Assembly: GCA_009702945.1 (NCBI GenBank)
Contig: WLGZ01000070.1
Location: 1-5,277 of the forward strand
Direction: 5' to 3'
From: Actinomycetota bacterium
GTDB lineage: Bacteria > Actinomycetota > Actinomycetes > S36-B12 > UBA5976
DNA length: 5,277 nucleotides
The notes beneath the pieces are model-generated. The model saw only the letters and a list, made by a program, of their open reading frames with translations, was not told where the DNA came from and ran no database searches. The position numbers were made by a program, and so were the translations under genes. Of this stretch, positions 1 to 5,277 are shown one piece after another (the first letter of the stretch is position 1; each line of letters starts with the position of its first letter).

Positions 1-431
1 ATCTAATCCCGATGCTTGGCTTCTTTGGACCATCGAGATTTACCGCTATTGCCACCGGCATTGTGTATTCGATTCCAATTGTGGTGAAAATCGTGGGTCA
101 GGGCATTCGAGAAGTGCCAGTAAACATGGTCGAAGCAGCTACATCCACAGGTTCCACCAAGTGGCAACTTATAACGAAAGTACAACTTCCAGCCGCAAAG
201 AAGTCCCTGCTGCTGGCAACTAATCAAGGATTGATATTTGTACTAGCGGTTGTGGTTATCGGTGGCTTTGTAGGCGGCGGTGGCCTCGGCTACTTGGTGC
301 TACTCGGAGCCTCAAAGCCCGAACTTCAAGGAAAAGGCCTGGTCGCAGGCTTCTGTATCTTGTTGCTCGGCGTGATGATTGACCGAATCGCACAGTACAT
401 GGTGGCCCGAAATTCGGCCCCAAAGCACTAG
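1..431 (+). CDS. Glycine betaine/proline-type ABC transporter permease, C-terminal part (5' end outside window)
   Basis: This is the inner-membrane subunit of an importer for glycine betaine or a similar quaternary amine (ProW/OpuAB class). The frame is open from position 3 to the TAG at 429-431, giving 142 residues, so the N-terminal half is missing. The remaining part shows alternating hydrophobic segments. It carries the cytoplasmic EAA loop contacted by the ATPase: Glu-Ala-Ala begins at position 132, followed by a Gly and, after the usual gap, VQLPAAK. Next come a glycine-rich stretch (FVGGGGLGYLV) and a last membrane segment (GFCILLLGVMIDRIAQYM) with a short basic tail. This layout is typical of BPD_transp_1 permeases of the ProW branch. 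The ATG at position 12 is internal and not a credible start, because the coding frame and homology continue upstream of it. The substrate-binding protein gene follows after 70 bases in the same direction. The exact substrate (betaine, choline, carnitine, proline betaine) cannot be decided from a permease; betaine is favoured by the neighbouring catabolic genes. Confidence 0.9.
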   Translation, partial: LIPMLGFFGPSRFTAIATGIVYSIPIVVKIVGQGIREVPVNMVEAATSTGSTKWQLITKVQLPAAKKSLLLATNQGLIFVLAVVVIGGFVGGGGLGYLVLLGASKPELQGKGLVAGFCILLLGVMIDRIAQYMVARNSAPKH

Positions 432-432
432 A

Positions 433-460
433 TTTCAAACTAACAAACGTTGGTTTGAGG
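433..460 (+). other. Intercistronic RNA hairpin between permease and binding-protein genes
   Basis: Bases 433-444 pair with 449-460 to give a 12-bp stem closed by a four-base loop (445-448). Three of the pairs are G-U wobbles, two at the base and one in the middle. It starts one base after the permease stop codon and ends about 30 bases before the Shine-Dalgarno of the next gene. No T-run follows, so it is not a standard intrinsic terminator. In binding-protein operons such elements commonly act as RNA stability or processing sites that let the binding protein be made in excess over the membrane subunits. That role is inferred here. The pairing is read directly from the sequence. Confidence 0.55.
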
Positions 461-489
461 GACTGTCGCAAGATGGTTCATTTCCTAGC

Positions 490-495
490 GAGGAG
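490..495 (+). promoter_or_regulatory. Shine-Dalgarno of the binding-protein gene (fixes the start at 502)
   Basis: GAGGAG lies six bases before the ATG at 502. This supports 502 as the start and rejects the ATG at 379, which would place 41 extra residues inside the permease gene and ahead of the signal peptide. Confidence 0.85.
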
Positions 496-501
496 ATAGG
501 A

Positions 502-1470
502 ATGGTTCGGAGCAAAAGAGTTGGTGCAAAAGCCTCTGTGCTTGCCGCAGCAGCTGCATTGTTGCTAACTGCATGTGGTGGCGCAGGCGTTGATGCAGAA
601 GCATCAGCAGCCCCATCAGGGGATGCAGCACTAGCAGAGTGTGGTTCATACGCAATCGCAATGCACGCTTGGGTTGGTTACACAGCTTCAGCACAGGTCA
701 TAACCGAAGTTGCCAAGGCAAACGGTTGCGACATTTCGCAGGTCACACTTGCTGAAGCAGGCGTAACTTACGATGCAATGGAAAGTGGATCAGTTGACCT
801 AGTCGTAGAAGACTGGGGCGGCGGCCGCTGGCAAGAATGGGCAGATCGTGGCGCACTTGTTGAAGTTGGCGACAACGGAAACGTAGGCATCATCGGTATG
901 TACATTCCACAGTGGATGGCTGATGAATACCCAGACATTACTGATTCAGCAAACCTAAACAAGTACGCAGACCTTTTCGTCACTGACGAATCAAAGGGCA
1001 AGGGTGCTTGGTATGAAGGTCCTCCGGGATACACAACAATCGGTGAAAAGATGGTTTCGGCTAACGAACTAAACTTCACTGTTCTCCCACAAGGATCAGA
1101 AGCAGCTCTAATTGATGTGTTCACAAAGGCATCAGAGAACAAGACTGCTGCAATCGGTTATTGGTGGACGCCACAGAACTTCCTAGCGAAGGTTCCTATG
1201 GCTCGCGTCAATTTCCCAGCTAATGACTGGACAGATCCTGCAGAAGCTTCAGGTCTAACTGACTACCCAGAGTTGCCTCTGATTAAGTTAGCAACACCTA
1301 AGGCTATGGACGCTAACGATGCATTCACGAAGATCGTTAAGAACTTCAAATGGACAAATGATGACCAGAATGCAGTAGCAGCTGACATCGAATCCGGAAC
1401 TGATCCTGCAGTAGCAGCTCAGAAGTGGATCGATGCCAACAAGGCAACAGTGGATGGCTGGCTGAAGTAA
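502..1470 (+). CDS. Glycine betaine-type ABC transporter substrate-binding lipoprotein
   Basis: This is the extracytoplasmic receptor that captures the substrate and delivers it to the upstream permease. The product is 322 residues from the ATG at 502, a usual length for the OpuAC/ProX family (PF04069). The N-terminus is a lipoprotein signal: basic residues (R3, K5, R6, K10), an alanine/leucine-rich core, and the lipobox LTAC with the acceptor Cys25. An Ala/Ser/Gly-rich linker follows to about residue 45. The binding domain begins with a family-typical segment containing W57-V-G-Y60. It continues with a GSVDLVVEDW stretch (W105), W170 in a WYEGPPGY segment, and the paired W221-W222. These aromatics are candidates for the cation-pi cage that holds the trimethylammonium group, but I cannot assign which ones do. 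C47 and C76 could form a disulfide. Alanine codons are mostly GCA, perhaps reflecting high expression. A strong terminator follows the gene, so it is the last gene of its operon. The betaine family assignment is firm; choline, dimethylglycine or sarcosine as substrate cannot be excluded. Confidence 0.9.
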   Translation: MVRSKRVGAKASVLAAAAALLLTACGGAGVDAEASAAPSGDAALAECGSYAIAMHAWVGYTASAQVITEVAKANGCDISQVTLAEAGVTYDAMESGSVDLVVEDWGGGRWQEWADRGALVEVGDNGNVGIIGMYIPQWMADEYPDITDSANLNKYADLFVTDESKGKGAWYEGPPGYTTIGEKMVSANELNFTVLPQGSEAALIDVFTKASENKTAAIGYWWTPQNFLAKVPMARVNFPANDWTDPAEASGLTDYPELPLIKLATPKAMDANDAFTKIVKNFKWTNDDQNAVAADIESGTDPAVAAQKWIDANKATVDGWLK

Positions 1471-1490
1471 GCCTGGCTATTAAGTCACTA

Positions 1491-1529
1491 AAACTGGTGG
1501 GTCCAAGCAATTGGGCCCACCAGTTTTTT
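1491..1529 (+). terminator. Strong Rho-independent terminator of the transport operon
   Basis: Bases 1491-1506 pair with 1511-1526 in a 16-bp stem. All pairs are Watson-Crick except one G-U (1502 with 1515), and the stem is closed by a GCAA tetraloop at 1507-1510, a stable GNRA loop. The stem runs straight into six T residues (1524-1529). It begins 20 bases after the stop codon of the binding-protein gene, so it ends that transcript and separates it from the dimethylglycine operon. The left arm begins with a short A-run (1490-1493), so weak activity on the opposite strand is possible but nothing there needs it. Confidence 0.95.
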
Positions 1530-1537
1530 AATTCCAC

Positions 1538-1616
1538 TTGACCTTAGGTGCCTTCAAGAGGACGATTATCTTGTTGCGCACAACGCACTCTGTTGCATAG
1601 TTCGCAACAGTAGATT
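1538..1616 (+). promoter_or_regulatory. Probable promoter region of the dimethylglycine-sarcosine operon
   Basis: A promoter is expected between the terminator ending at 1529 and the GTG at 1638. The best pieces I can see are a -35-like TTGACC (1538-1543) and -10-like hexamers TATCTT (1567-1572), CATAGT (1596-1601, 16 bases after TTGCGC at 1574-1579) and TAGATT (1611-1616). No pair combines good boxes with ideal spacing, since TTGACC to TATCTT is 23 bases. The exact promoter is therefore unresolved. Its existence is inferred from the context rather than from a clean consensus. Confidence 0.4.
1572..1610 (+). promoter_or_regulatory. TGTTGC repeat cluster: candidate operator or competing leader hairpins
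   Basis: TGTTGC occurs at 1572-1577 and 1591-1596 in the same orientation, 19 bases apart, and as its reverse complement GCAACA at 1604-1609. The second and third copies form a perfect 7-bp inverted repeat (CTGTTGC at 1590-1596, GCAACAG at 1604-1610) with a 7-base spacer. The first copy can pair instead with the third (1572-1578 with 1603-1609). A smaller GTTG/CAAC repeat sits at 1573-1584. The position just ahead of a catabolic operon suits a repressor or activator site. I cannot name the regulator family. As RNA, the two pairings exclude each other. Confidence 0.5.
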
Positions 1617-1626
1617 TCAAGCGAAT

Positions 1627-1631
1627 GAGGG
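1627..1631 (+). promoter_or_regulatory. Shine-Dalgarno supporting a GTG start
   Basis: GAGGG lies six bases before the GTG at 1638. An in-frame TGA at 1626-1628 blocks any earlier start, and the next in-frame ATG (codon 36) would remove the nucleotide-binding motif. GTG is therefore the only reasonable start. Confidence 0.85.
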
Positions 1632-1637
1632 TTACTC

Positions 1638-4061
1638 GTGAAAAAAATCGTAATCATTGGTGGCGGAATCGTTGGCAGTTCACTTGCTGACGAGTTAACT
1701 GAACGCGGTTGGACTGATGTAACCGTTCTTGAGCAAGGTCCAATGCCCGCACCAGGTGGATCTACTTCACATGCACCTGGCTTAGTACAAAAAGTAACTG
1801 GCAACAAGACTCTTGCTGCGATGGCTGACCAAACAATTAACAAACTTTTGACGATTGAACACGAAGAAGGACCAGGCTTCTACCAAGTTGGCTCCCTTGA
1901 AGTTGCAACTACCCCAGAGCGCCTTAAAGAATTACACCGACGCACAGCTTGGCTGCATGCTTACGGTTACGAAGCTGAAGTAATCTCACCAGAACGAGCC
2001 GGTGAACTTCATCCAGTGCTCGATCCAAAATCAATTCTTGGTGCGATCTACTGCCCTACTGACGGCATCGCTAAGGCAGTTCGTTCAGTTCAAGCGTTAC
2101 AGCGTCTTGCTGAATCTCGTGGTGCAGTTTTCAAAGATCGCACCGAAGTTATTTCGATTGAGCAAGAAGCTGGTCAAGTAACTGGCGTAATGACAGATCA
2201 AGGATTCTTCCCGGCTGAGATCGTTATTTCTTGCGCTGGAATTTGGGGTCCAAAAGTTGGCCGCATGTTTGGCATGGCAAAAGCTTTCCAGCCACTTGCC
2301 CATCAACTTGCTTGGACTGAAGACATCCCTTCCCTTGCAGATCAAACTGAAGAAATCACAATTCCAATCATGCGTCACCAAGGCGAGGATCTTTACTTCC
2401 GCCAACGTTTCAATGGCATGGGAATTGGTTCGTACTTACATCGCCCACTTCCAGTTGAGTCTGAGGAAATCCTGCCATTCGACAAAGCCGAAATCATGCC
2501 AAGCCAGATGCCGTTCACTGCTCCGGAGTGGGAACCAGTGCAAGGAATTGCAGGTCAAGTACTTCCTGAACTAAAAGACGCCAAGATTATCGATGGCATG
2601 AATGGAATGTTTTCATTCACCGTTGACACTTTCCCACTTATGGGTGAATGGAACGGTCTAAAGGGATTCTGGGTTGCCGAGGCTGTTTGGGTTACGCAGG
2701 CTGTTGGAGTTGCTCGGGCTACTGCTGAATGGATCATTGATGGTCATCCAAAACTTGCAGTTCACGAATGCGATGTAAATCGCTTTGAACCACATCAACT
2801 TGGGCCAAACCACATTTCAATGCGTGGTGCTCAGAACTACATTGAGGTTTACGACATCATTCATCCATTGCAGCCAATGGAAAAGCCTCGGCCACTACGC
2901 ACCACAGGTTTCTATCATCGCCAGCAGGAACTTGGTGGATACTTCCTCGAAGCTTCCGGCTTTGAACGTCCACAGTGGTACGAAGCCAACAAGGATCTTG
3001 TTACTAAGTATCCAACACCAGCCCGTGATGAATGGTCGGCTCGCTATTGGTCACCAATCATTGGCGCCGAAGCGCAATACGTTCGCGAAAATGTTGGTTT
3101 GTTCGACATCACTGCACTTAAGCGAATTGAAGTTACCGGCAAGGGCGCCATGGAGTTCTTGATGGAACAGACCACAGGAAAGCTTGATAAAGCTCCAGGC
3201 TCAGTTACCTACTGCTTGATGCTTACTAAGGACGCTGGAATTCTTTCTGACGTAACCGTTACTCGCTTAGCCGAAAATCACTTCATGATTGGTGCAAATA
3301 GTGCAATCGATGTGGCTCGCTTAAAGTCTGCAGCGCCAGACACAGTTCACATCAAGGATGTAACTTCTGGCACGGTTGGACTTGGTTTATTTGGACCACA
3401 TGCTCGCAAGGTTGTTGAGAAGTTAACAAACGTTGATGTATCAAATGAAGCCTTCGGTTACTTCAAGGCAAAGTCTCTTTACCTAGATCAAGTCCCAGCG
3501 ACACTTTGGCGCTTGTCCTACGTTGGCGAACTTGGTTACGAGATTTATACCGATGCTGACATGGCTCTAAAGCTTTGGGACACCTTGATGGAAGCCGGCA
3601 AAGAATTCGGAATCATTCCTGCAGGTCGTGGCGCGTTTAACTCAATGCGCCTAGAAAAGGGTTACCGGTCTTACGGAACTGACATGACTAGCGAGCACAA
3701 TCCACATGAAGCTGGTTTGGCATTCTCAGTTCGCAAGGGTGGTGGATACATCGGAGCTGAAGCGTTCGAAGCCCTTGACCCGGCAGCAATCACTCGAAAA
3801 TTGGTTTGTCTAGTCTTTGATAACCCAGAGCATGTTTTGATGGGTAAAGAGCCAGTCTTTGTCAACGGTGTGCCAAGTGGTTACACAACTAGTTCCTACT
3901 TCGGACATTCAATTGGCAAACAAATTGCTTACGCGTGGTTGCCAATTGGCCACACCACTCTTGGTACCCAAGTAACCGTTAAGTACTTCGACTTGATGTA
4001 TCCAGCTGTAGTCAGCGATGACCCACAGTTCGATCCATCAATGTCCAGACTGCGCTCTTAA
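1638..4061 (+). CDS. Dimethylglycine oxidase/dehydrogenase-like bifunctional flavoenzyme (FAD domain plus T-protein-like folate domain)
   Basis: The enzyme should oxidise N,N-dimethylglycine to sarcosine and pass the labile iminium/formaldehyde unit to tetrahydrofolate, giving 5,10-methylene-THF in the cytoplasm. The product is 807 residues; Arthrobacter globiformis DMGO is about 830, and the two match along nearly the whole length as I recall that protein. The FAD module (about 4-365) opens with the Rossmann motif GGGIVG (8-13) and acidic E32. Then comes STSHAPG, whose H45 is the expected covalent FAD ligand. H222 in PLAHQ and Y253 in DLYFR appear to align with the DMGO active-site His225 and Tyr259. 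EAVWVTQ (348-354) closes the module. A linker (about 368-425) leads to the aminomethyltransferase-like part (GCV_T about 427-700, C-terminal barrel about 708-800). This part keeps a SDVTV segment whose D538 corresponds to the catalytic Asp552 of DMGO, and RLEKGYRSYGTDMT from R671. The start is GTG. soxB follows after 24 bases, so the two genes form an operon. Whether oxygen or an electron-transfer protein is the acceptor cannot be read here. A sarcosine dehydrogenase role is the main alternative, but the adjacent soxB makes dimethylglycine more likely. Confidence 0.88.
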   Translation: MKKIVIIGGGIVGSSLADELTERGWTDVTVLEQGPMPAPGGSTSHAPGLVQKVTGNKTLAAMADQTINKLLTIEHEEGPGFYQVGSLEVATTPERLKELHRRTAWLHAYGYEAEVISPERAGELHPVLDPKSILGAIYCPTDGIAKAVRSVQALQRLAESRGAVFKDRTEVISIEQEAGQVTGVMTDQGFFPAEIVISCAGIWGPKVGRMFGMAKAFQPLAHQLAWTEDIPSLADQTEEITIPIMRHQGEDLYFRQRFNGMGIGSYLHRPLPVESEEILPFDKAEIMPSQMPFTAPEWEPVQGIAGQVLPELKDAKIIDGMNGMFSFTVDTFPLMGEWNGLKGFWVAEAVWVTQAVGVARATAEWIIDGHPKLAVHECDVNRFEPHQLGPNHISMRGAQNYIEVYDIIHPLQPMEKPRPLRTTGFYHRQQELGGYFLEASGFERPQWYEANKDLVTKYPTPARDEWSARYWSPIIGAEAQYVRENVGLFDITALKRIEVTGKGAMEFLMEQTTGKLDKAPGSVTYCLMLTKDAGILSDVTVTRLAENHFMIGANSAIDVARLKSAAPDTVHIKDVTSGTVGLGLFGPHARKVVEKLTNVDVSNEAFGYFKAKSLYLDQVPATLWRLSYVGELGYEIYTDADMALKLWDTLMEAGKEFGIIPAGRGAFNSMRLEKGYRSYGTDMTSEHNPHEAGLAFSVRKGGGYIGAEAFEALDPAAITRKLVCLVFDNPEHVLMGKEPVFVNGVPSGYTTSSYFGHSIGKQIAYAWLPIGHTTLGTQVTVKYFDLMYPAVVSDDPQFDPSMSRLRS

Positions 4062-4085
4062 TCCAGCAAAGATAGGGTTTCTCTT

Positions 4086-5277
4086 ATGGCGAATATGACT
4101 CGTAGACGTACCGTAGAACTTCCAGACCACCCTGATTTTCTGTGGGTTGCTGACCAAAAACCTAAGAAGTCCTACGACGTAATCATCATTGGCGCTGGCG
4201 GTCATGGCCTTGCTACTGCTTACTACCTAGCGAAGAACCACGGCATTACCAATGTGGCTGTCATTGAAAAAGGTTGGTTAGCCGGCGGAAACATGGGTCG
4301 CAATACGACCATCATTCGCTCCAATTACCTTTGGGATGAATCTGCTGGCATTTACGATCACTCACTAAAGCTTTGGGAAAACCTTGAAGAAGAAGTTGGC
4401 TACGAAATGTTCTTTAGCCAGCGTGGAGTTATGACACTTGCGCACAGCGTGAGTGATGTTCGTTCCAAGCAGCGCAACTTCTACGCTAACCATGTAAACG
4501 CAGTTGACAGTGTTTGGTTAACTCCGGAAGAAGTTAAAGAAATTGCTCCGATCGTAAACATCAGTGAAGACATTCGTTATCCAGTTATGGGTGCTACTTT
4601 CCAACCTCGCGGTGGCATTGCAAAGCATGACTGGGTTGCCTGGGGTTATGCCAAAGCTGCTGCTGACATGGGTGTTGACATCATTCAAAACTGTGAAGTT
4701 ACTGGCTTCAAGATTGTCGATGGCAAAGTCCAAGGCATCAAAACAACGCAAGGTGACATCGCTGCGAACAAAGTGGGAATGGTTGCTGCTGGCCATACTT
4801 CAGTTCTGGCAAACATGGCTGGCTTTGATGTTCCGCTACAGAGTCGTCCATTGCAAGCACTTGTTTCACCATTACTTGAGCAAGTTCTAGACACTGTTGT
4901 CATGTCAGGCGCAGTTCACGTTTACGTCAGTCAGGCGCACAAGGGTGAACTTGTTATGGGTGCAGGTACAGACTCATACAACTCATACGCACAGCGTGGT
5001 GGTTTCCATGTGATTGAACATCAGCTTGCTGCTGCATGTGAGCTATTTCCAATCTTTGAGCGCGCTCACCTACTTCGCACCTGGGGCGGCATTGTGGACA
5101 TTGCTCCTGATGCATCCCCAATCATCGGACTAACTCCAGTTGAAAACCTATTCATTAACTCAGGTTGGGGTACTGGCGGATTCAAAGCCACACCAGGATC
5201 TGGCTGGGTAATGGCCGCCACAATTGCAAGTGGCGAACCTGATGCATTAGCAAAACCATATGCCCTCGATCGTTTTA
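4086..5277 (+). CDS. soxB: Sarcosine oxidase beta subunit (3' end outside window)
   Basis: SoxB is the flavin-bearing catalytic subunit of heterotetrameric sarcosine oxidase (alpha-beta-gamma-delta), which demethylates sarcosine to glycine and feeds the methyl carbon to THF. The frame is open from the ATG at 4086 to the window end, giving 397 complete codons. Actinobacterial SoxB is about 405 residues, so only a short tail is missing. The N-terminal HPDFLW (15-20) and KKSYDV leader precede the FAD motif GAGGHG (36-41). The family signatures KGWLAGGNMGRNTTIIRSNY, LQALVSP and GWGTGGFKATPG (from G360) are all present. H181, in the segment GIAKHDW, matches the histidine (His173 in Corynebacterium numbering) that binds FMN covalently. 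The start is preceded by only a modest AGGG (4074-4077, eight bases away). Met4 at 4095 is a possible alternative but has no better ribosome site. The spacing of 24 bases after the DMGO-like gene implies co-transcription. The delta, alpha and gamma subunit genes usually follow soxB and are expected beyond the window. Confidence 0.95.
   Translation, partial: MANMTRRRTVELPDHPDFLWVADQKPKKSYDVIIIGAGGHGLATAYYLAKNHGITNVAVIEKGWLAGGNMGRNTTIIRSNYLWDESAGIYDHSLKLWENLEEEVGYEMFFSQRGVMTLAHSVSDVRSKQRNFYANHVNAVDSVWLTPEEVKEIAPIVNISEDIRYPVMGATFQPRGGIAKHDWVAWGYAKAAADMGVDIIQNCEVTGFKIVDGKVQGIKTTQGDIAANKVGMVAAGHTSVLANMAGFDVPLQSRPLQALVSPLLEQVLDTVVMSGAVHVYVSQAHKGELVMGAGTDSYNSYAQRGGFHVIEHQLAAACELFPIFERAHLLRTWGGIVDIAPDASPIIGLTPVENLFINSGWGTGGFKATPGSGWVMAATIASGEPDALAKPYALDRF

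Noticed and set aside
379..501. Upstream in-frame extension of the binding-protein gene from the ATG at 379
   Set aside because: It would overlap the permease, place 41 non-signal residues ahead of the lipoprotein signal, and ignore the good GAGGAG site before 502.
1444..1450. GCAACAG near the end of the binding-protein gene, matching the operator half-site
   Set aside because: It is inside coding sequence, isolated, and explained by common Ala-Thr codons. The hexamer recurs elsewhere in coding regions.
1541..1549. Small palindrome ACCT-T-AGGT near the TTGACC box
   Set aside because: Four-base arms are too short to stand out from chance, and no second copy is seen in the region.
1531..1637. 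Glycine or other riboswitch ahead of the dimethylglycine operon
   Set aside because: The region is only about 107 bases and lacks the purine-rich conserved core of glycine riboswitches. Only simple inverted repeats are visible.
1544..1843. Minus-strand open frame of 99 residues over the start of the DMGO-like gene
   Set aside because: It is antisense to a clearly conserved coding region, shows no recognisable family features, and is explained as a shadow of the sense codons.
2257..2574. Plus-strand open frame in another frame within the DMGO-like gene
   Set aside because: The overlapping frame has continuous homology to DMGO; this frame has no recognisable domain or ribosome site. The same applies to the frames at 2785-3162 and 4564-4890.

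Overview
The window carries part of a glycine betaine / methylated-glycine uptake and catabolism locus. All genes are on the + strand. The DMGO-like protein resembles Arthrobacter globiformis dimethylglycine oxidase along nearly its whole length (from memory), and SoxB resembles the Corynebacterium/Arthrobacter sarcosine oxidase beta subunits. Together with the moderate GC content (somewhat below half by eye), this points to a low-to-mid-GC actinobacterium. A freshwater or marine planktonic lineage such as acI/Nanopelagicales is plausible but is an inference, not something the sequence proves.

Layout. Positions 1-431 hold the C-terminal part of a ProW/OpuAB-type ABC permease, cut by the left window edge. 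A 70-base gap with a clear RNA hairpin (433-460) follows, then the lipoprotein substrate-binding protein of the same transporter (502-1470). A strong intrinsic terminator (1491-1529) with a GCAA tetraloop closes this transport operon. Positions 1531-1637 form a compact promoter/leader region with three copies of TGTTGC in direct and inverted arrangement. A second operon then starts with a GTG-initiated two-module dimethylglycine oxidase/dehydrogenase (1638-4061). After 24 bases comes sarcosine oxidase beta subunit soxB (from 4086), which is cut by the right window edge a few residues before its expected end.

How the genes work together. The transporter would import glycine betaine or a related quaternary amine. 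The first demethylation (betaine to dimethylglycine) is not encoded here. The DMGO-like enzyme takes dimethylglycine to sarcosine, and its T-protein-like C-terminal half should capture the one-carbon unit as 5,10-methylene-tetrahydrofolate. SoxB, with the other sarcosine oxidase subunits expected just downstream, takes sarcosine to glycine, again giving methylene-THF. The locus therefore converts an imported osmolyte into glycine plus folate-bound C1 units.

I see no mobile element, tRNA, rRNA or CRISPR array. The protein families are known ones, and I found no evidence for a wholly undescribed system. The less ordinary points are the non-coding elements: the intercistronic hairpin, the GNRA-loop terminator and the TGTTGC repeat cluster.
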